A stretch of 9,220 nucleotides of DNA from Dysgonomonas sp. (GCA_030151105.1 JASLEN010000202.1:1-9220); one strand, 5' to 3'. Positions 1 to 6,224 are shown, counted from the stretch's first letter. The notes: a model not told the origin generated them from the sequence alone. Translations and numbers: made by a program.

Positions 1-348
1 ACGAGCCACAGAAGTGGGTGTTTTAGCCATCTCCGCAAAGAGTTTCACATAGCTCGAAAGCAGTGCCGAATAGTCGTCGAGCTGAGCACGAGCACTTAGC
101 ATATTGATCTCGAAAACTGATTTATTGGGCTTGCTTTGATCAACAAGTCCATCGATCGAAAACTTAAGCGCTTCGGATAATTTTATCACTTCTTCAAATG
201 TAAAAGGCACATCTCCTCTGATGCGACGATAGACACTTTCTCTGCCTAGCTGAAGAATGTCGGTGAGCACTGTCGAAAGGCTTTCTCCTTTTTTCAGGTT
301 CGCTTTTATATGCTCGATAATTTTCTCATTCCAAGTCTGATTATTCAT
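1..348 (-). CDS. Helix-turn-helix transcriptional regulator, N-terminal part (gene cut by the window edge)
   Basis: Reading leftwards from the ATG at 348-346 gives 116 uninterrupted codons to the window edge. The protein begins MNNQTWNEKIIEHIKANL. Residues about 19-65 look like an XRE-type helix-turn-helix: helix 'LSTVLTDILQL', then 'GRESVYRRIRG' as the probable recognition helix, then 'FTFEEVIKLSEALKFSIDGL'. The following residues form another helical stretch of unknown role. I infer a cytoplasmic DNA-binding regulator. Its targets are unknown, and it could control itself through the symmetric motifs in the spacer upstream. The leader (TTTAAAAAACAACT before ATG) is A-rich without a Shine-Dalgarno sequence, as usual in Bacteroidetes. 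The gene diverges from the TPR gene. The C-terminal part is missing, so any effector domain cannot be judged. Confidence 0.75.
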   Translation of the reverse strand, partial: MNNQTWNEKIIEHIKANLKKGESLSTVLTDILQLGRESVYRRIRGDVPFTFEEVIKLSEALKFSIDGLVDQSKPNKSVFEINMLSARAQLDDYSALLSSYVKLFAEMAKTPTSVAR

Positions 349-402
349 AGTTGTTTTTTAAATCCAGCAAGTCTTTATTTTTAACACTTCAAAGTACTGA
401 TA

Positions 403-487
403 ATTAGCGAAAGACCTACTTAGGTTGTAGATTATTAGTGCAAATTAATAATGATGAAAGAAATCTTGTAATGTAATATTAGCGAAA
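403..487. repeat. 10-bp direct repeat ATTAGCGAAA (403-412 and 478-487)
   Basis: The same 10 bases occur twice in the same orientation, 75 bp apart, within the spacer in front of the helix-turn-helix gene. The flanks differ, so this is not part of a longer duplication. Paired sites like this could be operator sites for the adjacent regulator, which is inference only; chance is possible in AT-rich DNA, although the central GCG makes it less likely. Confidence 0.45.
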
Positions 488-497
488 ATAATCTACA
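426..497. repeat. 11-bp perfect inverted repeat TGTAGATTATT / AATAATCTACA
   Basis: The arms at 426-436 and 487-497 are exact reverse complements separated by 50 bp. The right arm begins on the last base of the second ATTAGCGAAA copy. The distance is too long for a normal terminator hairpin and suits a pair of protein-binding sites, possibly for the neighbouring regulator. This is direct sequence observation; the function is inference. Confidence 0.45.
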
Positions 498-670
498 CTT
501 TCACAATTTTGAACTAGATAAAATTTATTTCTCCACATTCTCTCAACCTTGCATCTAGAAAGGGATAGAGCCTATCAGTGGCTATCACATTGAGACGCAG
601 CAGCTAAATATTAACATTTGAGTAAAAAAGCTTAAGAATTATTCATACTGTAAATTTTAACAAAAAATCT

Positions 671-686
671 GAAAGTGATAACTTTC
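671..686. repeat. Small palindrome GAAAGT-GATA-ACTTTC
   Basis: Six-base arms are perfectly complementary around a four-base centre in the spacer upstream of the TPR gene. It could be an operator or a weak hairpin in a leader transcript. It is not followed by a T-run, so it is not a convincing terminator. Confidence 0.3.
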
Positions 687-863
687 TAGCTACTTATCGT
701 GAGAAAATTATCGCTACACAAAATAGCACTTCAAAACACAAAGTTGCAAATTCCGAAACAAAATTTATAGAATAATAACAAAACACACATTAATAGAAAA
801 GATAGAAACTTTTTTATATCTTTATGCGTTTACAATCTTACAATCATTTAAGTACAAATTAAG

Positions 864-876
864 CTCAGAATCTGAG
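864..876 (+). promoter_or_regulatory. Hairpin CTCAG-AAT-CTGAG directly before the TPR start codon
   Basis: Five-base perfect arms around a three-base loop end two bases before the ATG at 878. In RNA this would place a small stem-loop over the ribosome loading region. The stem is short, so an effect on translation is only a possibility. Confidence 0.3.
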
Positions 877-877
877 G

Positions 878-2332
878 ATGCACAAAACGTTATTAATCAT
901 AGCACTAGGTTCACTATTTGCAGCACAGCACATATTTGCGCAACAGCCATCTCAGAAATTAGGAGCCAAACAAAGCTCTAAGCTCCTGCAAGATATAGAG
1001 TTGTACAAAAGTTCAATCAAGTCAAATCCTCACATGACGGAGCCCTATTATAATTGGGCAATAACACTGTGCGAGCTTGAACGCTATCAGGAAGCGCTGC
1101 CAATTTTCAAGAAAGTGGAAAGCATGAATGCTGCCACTTCAGATATGTATGCGTTGTGGGCACAGGCTTTGATCAAACTAAAGAGAAGTGATGAAGCTGT
1201 AGATAAATTTCGCACAGCAATTAGATTGGATAAAGGAAATAAAACGGCTCTAAAAAATCTGCTCACTCTACTCATCAAAAACGAGCAATATGAAGAGGCA
1301 CTCCGCATGAGTCCTAACAATGCAGCCATTCATTTCTATTGGGCAAGTGCCTTACATAAACAAGGTGACAAGACGGGAGCTGCGGTACAGTACAGATTGG
1401 CTACGGAAATAAATCCTCGCCTAGTGCAAGCCTACTACAATTGGGGAACGCTACTTAGCCAACAGGGGAGATTTGAAGAGGCTATCCCACTATACAAGAA
1501 AGCGATAACAATAAATCCGAAGCTTTCGGCAGCCGTCAAAAATATGGCTACAGCCTACTACAATTGGGGCTCATCGCTCGACAATATGGGACGGACGGAC
1601 GATGCTATAGAAAAATATCGCAAGGCTACCGAAACCGACCCTACTTTGACGGAGGCCTACAACAATTGGGCGAATGCTTTATTGGCTCAAGAACGCTACG
1701 AAGAGGCTGTGGAGCTGTATCATAAGACAAGCAAAGACAATCCAAACTTGGCAATAGCATATAACAATTGGGCAAATAAAATGAACCAAGAGGGCAAACA
1801 CGATGAGGCTCTAGAGCTTCAGGAACGCAGTTTGGAAATCAATCCGAGCGAAATTGCAACTACTTTCAACAAGGCAAATACGCTATACAATGCAGGCAGA
1901 TTGGACGAGGCAATGCTCCTATTTGAGAAAGTAACACAAATGGATGTGGCTAATGCAGAGGCATATAATGGTTGGGCAACGGCACTATTTACGCAAGAAA
2001 GATTTGAGGAGGCCGTAGATAAGTTTCGCATGGCAGTTACGCTCAAACCTCATTATCCGTCGGCGCAAAGCAATCTGGCAGCGGCTCTCCTAAATAGTGA
2101 CAGGTACGAGGAAGCCCTCAGTGCCTACTTCAGAACGATAGAGGTGGAGCCAACTTTGACGATTGCTTTTCATTATTGCGACCTCATCCTCGACCGACTT
2201 GCTAAGACATCGCCTTCAACATACAGCGTTGAAAAAGAATCTTTTAAAAGAATAATTATTGCACATCAAGATTTGCCAGCTCTGGTGAACAATAACGTAT
2301 TTGAGGATATGGTGAACAAGTATGTGAGATAA
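878..2332 (+). CDS. Secreted tetratricopeptide-repeat (TPR) protein
   Basis: The 484-aa protein begins with a signal peptide (short basic start, hydrophobic core at residues 4-19, probable cleavage after IFA at residues 19-21, before QQ). Almost all the rest is a run of about eleven 34-residue TPR units, residues about 35-435, with the recurring helix-A signature Y-(Y/N)-N-W-(G/A) and helix-B signature (F/Y)-E-E-A. Conserved Trp residues at 60, 94, 155, 189, 230, 264, 298 and 366 mark the units. The C-terminal 50 residues are not repetitive. TPR arrays are protein-binding scaffolds, so a periplasmic or cell-envelope scaffold is likely; the partner is unknown. The gene stands alone, divergent from the regulator and convergent with the lipoprotein gene, and ends in a hairpin terminator. 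One unit is seven residues short and a later one seven longer, which restores the register (see findings). Confidence 0.85.
   Translation: MHKTLLIIALGSLFAAQHIFAQQPSQKLGAKQSSKLLQDIELYKSSIKSNPHMTEPYYNWAITLCELERYQEALPIFKKVESMNAATSDMYALWAQALIKLKRSDEAVDKFRTAIRLDKGNKTALKNLLTLLIKNEQYEEALRMSPNNAAIHFYWASALHKQGDKTGAAVQYRLATEINPRLVQAYYNWGTLLSQQGRFEEAIPLYKKAITINPKLSAAVKNMATAYYNWGSSLDNMGRTDDAIEKYRKATETDPTLTEAYNNWANALLAQERYEEAVELYHKTSKDNPNLAIAYNNWANKMNQEGKHDEALELQERSLEINPSEIATTFNKANTLYNAGRLDEAMLLFEKVTQMDVANAEAYNGWATALFTQERFEEAVDKFRMAVTLKPHYPSAQSNLAAALLNSDRYEEALSAYFRTIEVEPTLTIAFHYCDLILDRLAKTSPSTYSVEKESFKRIIIAHQDLPALVNNNVFEDMVNKYVR
1430..1569 (+). repeat. 17-bp direct repeat inside the TPR array (1430-1446 and 1553-1569)
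   Basis: The 17 bases encoding A-Y-Y-N-W-G occur identically 123 bp (41 codons) apart. Shorter relatives of the same sequence recur near 1655 and 1758. They reflect the repeat structure of the protein and are potential sites for slippage or recombination that changes TPR number. Confidence 0.6.
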
Positions 2333-2334
2333 AA

Positions 2335-2360
2335 AAAGGAGAACATGACTGCTCTCCTTT
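2335..2360. terminator. Bidirectional terminator between the convergent TPR and lipoprotein genes
   Basis: AAAGGAGA at 2335-2342 pairs perfectly with TCTCCTTT at 2353-2360 across a 10-base loop. A T-rich run (TTTCTCTATTTAT) follows on the plus strand, and an A-run (2331-2337) precedes it, which gives a T-run on the minus strand. It lies 2 bp after the TPR stop and 25 bp beyond the lipoprotein stop, so it fits intrinsic termination from both sides. Confidence 0.75.
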
Positions 2361-2385
2361 CTCTATTTATAATCTCGAATATAGA

Positions 2386-3270
2386 TTAGTTGGCATCTTT
2401 GTATTCGATGATGTAGGTAGCTTTTCGTTCAATATCGTCTTCTACTTCTACACTTGTTACTGTTAACTCTGTTGGATAATTATCTTCAGATTTTGTAATT
2501 GTATATTTTGCAGTATAAGTCTCCTCAGATTTTTCTTCTTCCTTTCCTTCAGATGTTGTTATCTCAACCTCTTTTGAAATGCCCTCTGCAAGCATTAGCT
2601 TACCTACCAAGAATTTATCAGCAAGATCTGATAGGTCAAGTCCAGATTGATACACCCAAGCTGGTACATTTATCGAGACAAAAGGATTATAATAGTTACT
2701 ATATCCTGCTACAAATGTAGTGTTAGAGACAATGGTCTCTCTTTCATATTCTGAAACCTCCTTTAAATCTTCTTTTATTAGATTTCTATTGACATCATAG
2801 CCCAAACTTACAGTTGTCTTTATCTTCACAATTTCGTTTTCATGGTCTCTAGTATATGATCTCGGATAACCTTCTTTATCTACAAAAATAACATCTGATT
2901 CGCTACCTTGTTTATAATATTCTATTATTCTTCCTTCCTTGGTATCATGCTCATAAGTATATCTTCCGATCTTTGTAATTATACCGTCAGCATTGTACAC
3001 AATATCTTGATTTTCAGAATAAGATTCTGATGCAACCCCTACAGATGTAATTCTATTACTGGCATCATAAGAGATCGTATAAACATATTCTCTTTCTAAC
3101 TCGCCTGTAGATGTTGATGCTAAATATTTTTCTGTAATTTTTGTAGGAATGCGATGTGTTTCTACCACTACTGGTTTTTCCCCATCATCATCGCTACTAC
3201 ATGAAGCAAAGCCAAATGAAATACTAGCCACAAGTGCAGCCCAAAGAAGTGTTTTGATTGATCTAAACAT
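2386..3270 (-). CDS. Probable surface lipoprotein with YD-like repeats
   Basis: The 294-aa protein has a classical lipoprotein signal: basic start, hydrophobic residues 8-22 and lipobox F-A-S-C with acylated Cys24. The residues after it (SSDDDGE) resemble the acidic export signal that sends Bacteroidetes lipoproteins to the outer face of the outer membrane. Residues about 60-165 hold strand-rich motifs such as YTISYDASNRITSV, IVYNADGIITKIGRYTYE and SLGYDVNRNLI, like the YD/RHS-type repeats of Bacteroidetes DUF4595-like lipoproteins. That family match is from memory and unconfirmed. The second half is acidic and beta-strand-like, with an 'NPFVSINVPAWVYQSGLDLSDL' region near residue 195. No catalytic motif is seen. 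It has its own promoter candidate and lies just downstream of the prophage late terminator. It may be a host gene or phage-carried cargo. Confidence 0.75.
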   Translation of the reverse strand: MFRSIKTLLWAALVASISFGFASCSSDDDGEKPVVVETHRIPTKITEKYLASTSTGELEREYVYTISYDASNRITSVGVASESYSENQDIVYNADGIITKIGRYTYEHDTKEGRIIEYYKQGSESDVIFVDKEGYPRSYTRDHENEIVKIKTTVSLGYDVNRNLIKEDLKEVSEYERETIVSNTTFVAGYSNYYNPFVSINVPAWVYQSGLDLSDLADKFLVGKLMLAEGISKEVEITTSEGKEEEKSEETYTAKYTITKSEDNYPTELTVTSVEVEDDIERKATYIIEYKDAN

Positions 3271-3348
3271 TTTTTTCTTGATTTAGTGTAAATTATATAA
3301 GTTTCGTATAAGTGCGCATGCCATTAGGCTTTTAACGCTTTTGGGAAG

Positions 3349-3356
3349 CAAAGGTA
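3349..3356 (-). promoter_or_regulatory. Candidate Bacteroidetes -7 promoter element for the lipoprotein gene
   Basis: On the minus strand the bases read TACCTTTG, an exact match to the Bacteroidetes TAnnTTTG element. Transcription would start a few bases further left, giving a leader of about 70 nt before the ATG at 3270. No clear TTTG -33 box is visible; that region is taken up by the terminator hairpin of the upstream phage operon. The element is seen in sequence; activity is inferred. Confidence 0.5.
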
Positions 3357-3394
3357 AATTAAAAAGAGAATAAAACTATTCTCTTTTTAATTTA
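3355..3394 (-). terminator. Strong hairpin terminator at the end of the phage late operon
   Basis: Arms of 18 bp (3355-3372 and 3377-3394) are perfectly complementary around the 4-base loop AAAC. The 3' arm on the minus strand carries the T-rich run CTTTTTAATTTA. It starts 19 bp after the stop codon of the spanin-like gene, at the place expected for the end of the minus-strand late transcript. The hairpin is symmetric, so it could also stop plus-strand transcription. Confidence 0.75.
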
Positions 3395-3412
3395 TTTTCT
3401 CACATATTAACA

Positions 3413-3793
3413 CTACCACCTCATCAATCTAAAACCTACATAACCAATAAGCACTCCGCCCAAACACATAAGAATGATTTGCCAAGTACGCAAACGATTG
3501 ATTTCCTTGACCTCCACTACGGGATAAGGCACTTGGAGGTGAATGGAATCGGTAATAAAGATAGAATCTCTGACGAGGCGTTCCTTGTAGATAGTTTTAT
3601 ACTTTTGGAGCCAAATGGTGTCGCCTTTTTTCTCCACAAAAATGGAATCATGCAGATAGATGGAATCTCGTTGCCATCGGTCAACATACTCTTTTTGTTT
3701 TTCTTGAGTTTCTACTGGCACATAGATTGTCTTAGTCTTGCAACTCAAAAAGAGAAAGCCAGTGAGAGTCAAAACGCTGATAATAAACCTCAT
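3413..3793 (-). CDS. Candidate unimolecular spanin (outer-membrane lipoprotein with C-terminal inner-membrane anchor)
   Basis: I start at the ATG at 3793-3791, which overlaps the amidase stop as ATGA; the frame stays open 12 codons further but those residues break up the signal peptide. The resulting 126-aa protein begins MRFIISVLTLTGFLFLSC, a lipoprotein signal with acylated Cys18. A polar middle of about 80 residues holds the repeated phrases RDSIYLHDSIF and RDSIFITDSIHL. Residues about 103-122 (WQIILMCLGGVLIGYVGF) form a C-terminal membrane helix. Lipid anchor at one end and membrane helix at the other is the architecture of u-spanins such as phage T1 gp11, which span the periplasm and fuse inner and outer membranes in the last lysis step. 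Position after holin-like and amidase genes supports this. No sequence similarity to T1 gp11 is claimed. Alternative: a small envelope lipoprotein of unknown role. Confidence 0.65.
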   Translation of the reverse strand: MRFIISVLTLTGFLFLSCKTKTIYVPVETQEKQKEYVDRWQRDSIYLHDSIFVEKKGDTIWLQKYKTIYKERLVRDSIFITDSIHLQVPYPVVEVKEINRLRTWQIILMCLGGVLIGYVGFRLMRW

Positions 3794-4197
3794 ACTACAA
3801 ATTCTTTTTGAACATCGAAACTTGGACAAGCCTTATTTGCAAACTCATTGTGTCCATGCACCGTTGCCTCTGGATAAGCCAATTGGAGACGCTCAACGAG
3901 TGTGGTGAGGGCTTCTTTTTGAGCTGGAGTGCGAGTGTCTTTGGGCGTTTTCCCATCTTTTTCTACGCCGCCAATATAGCAGATACCGATGGACGTTGTA
4001 TTCTGTCCAAGCGTGTGTGCGCCTTGCATAGCAAGGGGTCTGCCCTCGTGCACCGATCCATCGAGATAGATTACAAAGTGATAGCCAATCATGGCAAAAC
4101 CTCGCTCCTTGTGCCAGCGATTAATATCCTTGACTGTAAAGCTCTTACCCTCGGGAGTGGCGGCGCAATGTATTATTATTTTGTCTATTGTTCTCAT
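3790..4197 (-). CDS. N-acetylmuramoyl-L-alanine amidase (phage endolysin, Amidase_2/T7-lysozyme type)
   Basis: The 135-aa protein cleaves the amide bond between N-acetylmuramic acid and L-alanine in peptidoglycan. It is a single catalytic domain, near the usual minimum for this family. Zinc ligands are readable: His10 in KIIIHCAATP, His116 in HGHNEFANKACP, and Cys124. Tyr39 (GYHF) and Lys122 match T7 lysozyme Tyr46 and Lys128; the spacing His116-Lys122-Cys124 equals that of T7 His122-Lys128-Cys130. There is no signal peptide or cell-wall-binding domain, so release to the periplasm probably needs the holin-like protein encoded 21 bp upstream. The stop overlaps the next gene's start (ATGA), implying translational coupling with the spanin-like gene. 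It is likely the lysis enzyme of this element. Confidence 0.93.
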   Translation of the reverse strand: MRTIDKIIIHCAATPEGKSFTVKDINRWHKERGFAMIGYHFVIYLDGSVHEGRPLAMQGAHTLGQNTTSIGICYIGGVEKDGKTPKDTRTPAQKEALTTLVERLQLAYPEATVHGHNEFANKACPSFDVQKEFVV

Positions 4198-4218
4198 ATT
4201 CTATGTGTTAATTTTTTC

Positions 4219-4533
4219 TTATTCTGATTGACGAAGTTTGCAGTTAAGGACAGTGCATTTATACTTGTGAATGGCAGCCAAATCGAGTGAAATCTGATTC
4301 ACTTTTTGCCGAAGTTCTGCTATCTTTTCTCTGAATTCCTGATTCTCTTGTTTCATCTGTTCCTTGTCCTGACGCAAGTCTTTGATGGTCTCTTGATAGA
4401 CCTCTTGCACAGCTCGCATGGCGTGCGCTTCTGCCTTTTTTTTGGTTGCTCTGATTGTTAAAATCGTGAGCAATCCTCCCCCTGTGACAAAGGCAATGAG
4501 GGTTTCGAGGTGGGTCGATAGTAGTTCTGTCAT
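4219..4533 (-). CDS. Holin-like small membrane protein with coiled coil
   Basis: The 104-aa product is read from the ATG at 4533-4531. A TTG seven codons upstream is also in frame, but ATG is the better start. Residues about 9-27 (LETLIAFVTGGGLLTILTI) form one transmembrane helix. Residues about 31-88 are highly charged and heptad-like (coiled coil), and the tail carries two cysteines, Cys93 and Cys98, in KYKCTVLNCKLRQ. I recall this architecture (one helix, coiled coil, C-terminal Cys pair) from Bacteroidetes prophages next to amidases. Position directly before the endolysin suggests a holin or a lysis regulator. No holin family signature is recognised, so the role rests on context. Alternative: a membrane-anchored structural or lysis-timing factor. 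Confidence 0.6.
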   Translation of the reverse strand: MTELLSTHLETLIAFVTGGGLLTILTIRATKKKAEAHAMRAVQEVYQETIKDLRQDKEQMKQENQEFREKIAELRQKVNQISLDLAAIHKYKCTVLNCKLRQSE

Positions 4534-4574
4534 TTTGTTTTGGTGTTTGGTCAAAATAGTGTTGAGTTTGAGAA

Positions 4575-4607
4575 AGTATGAGAGTGCTCCAAAAACACTC
4601 TCATACT
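4575..4607 (-). terminator. Hairpin between the structural genes and the lysis cassette
   Basis: AGTATGAGAGTG (4575-4586) and CACTCTCATACT (4596-4607) form a perfect 12-bp stem with a 9-base loop. It lies 24 bp after the 530-aa gene stop and about 40 bp before the holin-like start. The minus-strand sequence after the stem (TTCTCAAACTC) is not a strong T-run, so termination may be partial, or the stem may act in RNA processing or stability. Confidence 0.5.
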
Positions 4608-4631
4608 CATTAGAAGAAATTGGCTCGCCTA

Positions 4632-6224
4632 TTACCTTACAAGGATTTGAGAGTTAATCTCTTCGGCTTCTGCCTTAATTTCGGACCATTTTCGAAGCAC
4701 TTTCATGTGTTTCCGATTGGTATAACGAAGTGTAATACCACGTTCGAGACCTATTTCAAGTTCTTTAAGATCCTTCACTAATTCTGCATTGCTTGCAGAC
4801 AAGGGGTATTTTAACATTAAAACATTGTCATTAGCATCATCAACATAAAGCTTATAGCCCAATTCCTCTGGTGTTTTATGTTTGCAATATCTAACTTGAG
4901 CAGATTGAACTACGCCGTCTTTAATTCCACCATCTAATCTTATATATCTTGACCTATTATCGAATGATCCAGGTATAAATGATAATCGTTTATGAAGATT
5001 AGGAACTGAAATCCAATCATACCATTCACCAACATGGAGCACAGAGAACTGTCCGAAACTATGAACTTTGTCTGATGCACCTCCTCCTTTGGCTCCTGTT
5101 GAATATAAGCTAAAACCTGAAGTATTTTTAAAATTATCGTGAGGTAAATTAAATGGAATTTTAGGATCATTTTTAGCATTTCCCCCTATGAAATCCATTA
5201 TGTTCTGAAATGGTTCTGATGACTCTCTAGGTGCTTGTCCCATCAACTGATGAACTTCGGGTAAATCAATCACTTTCCAACTACCAGGAGGTTCAGGTAA
5301 CCACTCTTGATGATTTCTAACCTCAATACCCAGTCCAAAACTCCAATCAACCCAAACAGGATCGACCCAAGCTTCTTTAACAAACACCTTACCGATTCCT
5401 TCTTGAGCTTTAGATTTATCGATCTTAATAGTTCCTGTATTAATGGCTAAAAAAAGTTTTTTAATTGGTTTAGTATAAGTAATATTTACTGGATACTTAT
5501 GTCTACCTATTTCGGCATTAACTGTTATACGATCAGATGTATTATCTATATAAGTAACTAAAAAATCAAATTGACCTTTTGTAGCGTATGTCATTATTAC
5601 ATTCTCAATAACACCTGGTTTCTGCAACTCAACAATACCACTAACATTAGAATCTAAACGAAGTAAATGATTAGGGTCATGGTTCATCCCTCGCTGCTCA
5701 TCTTTCAACTCTTCAATTGGTGGAGCAGTTAAGGCATCATGCAATCCAATATCAGGATTCGTATTTTTATACATTACATCCCACTTATGATTTTGATTAC
5801 CACCATTCTTAGTTTGCCAATCCCAAACACCTTCTCTCAAGAAACTTCTTCCACCTAAAGATTGTACTACCTCATCAACAGTAAGATTCTGTGATGGATT
5901 CTTACCAAATTGAGTATTCCATTCATCAACTTCTTCTTGAGAATCCCCTAACCAATTTAAATAAGTATCATTTGCCAATCGGTATTTGTAATCTGTCATT
6001 CTAGATTTGGTTGTAAACCAGATTTCATCTATTTCTTGACAATCATACAATCCTCTTATTGCAGTTCCACGATCTTTTTCTGGATTATCCCAATCTCTTG
6101 GATCTTCAAAGTTTGCATTATATCCAGAATTGTCTTGAACAAACTTTCTCTCTACAACCTTTCCCTTCACATAAGGATCTGGCAACAAAGCCCTTATACC
6201 GTGATGTCTTCTTCTCATAACCAT
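4632..6224 (-). CDS. Unrecognised phage late protein, possibly tail tip or receptor-binding
   Basis: I do not recognise this 530-aa protein. It begins MVMRRRHHGIRALLPD. The ATG at 6224 is preceded by GGAATTAA; a second ATG at 6218 overlaps the upstream stop as ATGA and is an equally good start. No signal peptide or membrane helix is seen. Residues about 1-160 are mixed and rich in W, D and N; about 190-320 look beta-rich (for example IVELQKPGVIENVIMTYATK and a repeated W-V-D pattern in EAWVDPVWVDWSF); a Gly/Ser-rich middle (TGAKGGGASDK) follows near 380; the last 60 residues are helical and charged. Its place last among the structural genes, overlapping a fibre-like gene and before lysis, suggests an adsorption or tip component. 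Parts of the gene are visibly more AT-rich than the capsid and amidase genes. Confidence 0.6.
   Translation of the reverse strand: MVMRRRHHGIRALLPDPYVKGKVVERKFVQDNSGYNANFEDPRDWDNPEKDRGTAIRGLYDCQEIDEIWFTTKSRMTDYKYRLANDTYLNWLGDSQEEVDEWNTQFGKNPSQNLTVDEVVQSLGGRSFLREGVWDWQTKNGGNQNHKWDVMYKNTNPDIGLHDALTAPPIEELKDEQRGMNHDPNHLLRLDSNVSGIVELQKPGVIENVIMTYATKGQFDFLVTYIDNTSDRITVNAEIGRHKYPVNITYTKPIKKLFLAINTGTIKIDKSKAQEGIGKVFVKEAWVDPVWVDWSFGLGIEVRNHQEWLPEPPGSWKVIDLPEVHQLMGQAPRESSEPFQNIMDFIGGNAKNDPKIPFNLPHDNFKNTSGFSLYSTGAKGGGASDKVHSFGQFSVLHVGEWYDWISVPNLHKRLSFIPGSFDNRSRYIRLDGGIKDGVVQSAQVRYCKHKTPEELGYKLYVDDANDNVLMLKYPLSASNAELVKDLKELEIGLERGITLRYTNRKHMKVLRKWSEIKAEAEEINSQILVR

Larger units (their letters stand above)
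349..877. promoter_or_regulatory. AT-rich divergent intergenic region with several small repeats
   Basis: This 529-bp stretch separates the divergently transcribed regulator and TPR gene and has no credible coding sequence or tRNA. It contains a 10-bp direct repeat, an 11-bp inverted repeat, a short palindrome (ACCTA-CT-TAGGT, 414-425), and hairpins at 671-686 and 864-876, described separately. It must hold promoters for both genes, but no perfect Bacteroidetes TAnnTTTG element is visible. The nearest plus-strand candidate is a TTG near 589 followed after about 20 bases by AACATTTG (one mismatch). A second possible -7 element is TATCTTTA at 817-824, without a matching -33 box. Both promoter assignments are weak inferences. 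Confidence 0.5.

Noticed and set aside
349..877. CRISPR array or tRNA in the long spacer
   Set aside because: There are no regularly spaced repeats of CRISPR length and no cloverleaf; repeats are only 10-11 bp and occur twice.
1430..1569. Repeats in the TPR gene as a mobile or CRISPR-like element
   Set aside because: Spacing follows the 34-residue protein repeat and the frame stays open.
3271..3412. Attachment site of the prophage
   Set aside because: The other end of the element is outside the window, so no matching repeat can be shown.
3479..3811. 110-codon plus-strand open frame opposite the spanin-like gene
   Set aside because: Antisense to the gene with a lipobox and membrane helix; its composition looks like a shadow.
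3794..3829. Longer start for the spanin-like gene, adding MSKFRCSKRICS
   Set aside because: The extension overlaps the amidase coding end and spoils a good lipoprotein signal; the ATGA-coupled start is better.
3808..4227. 139-codon plus-strand open frame opposite the amidase
   Set aside because: It lies antisense to a clear amidase with intact catalytic residues and has no recognisable domain or leader.
4534..4554. TTG start for the holin-like protein
   Set aside because: An in-frame ATG seven codons later gives the same membrane helix and follows an A-rich leader.
4940..5179. 79-codon minus-strand frame inside the 530-aa gene
   Set aside because: Out-of-frame overlap in AT-rich coding DNA with no start signal or domain.
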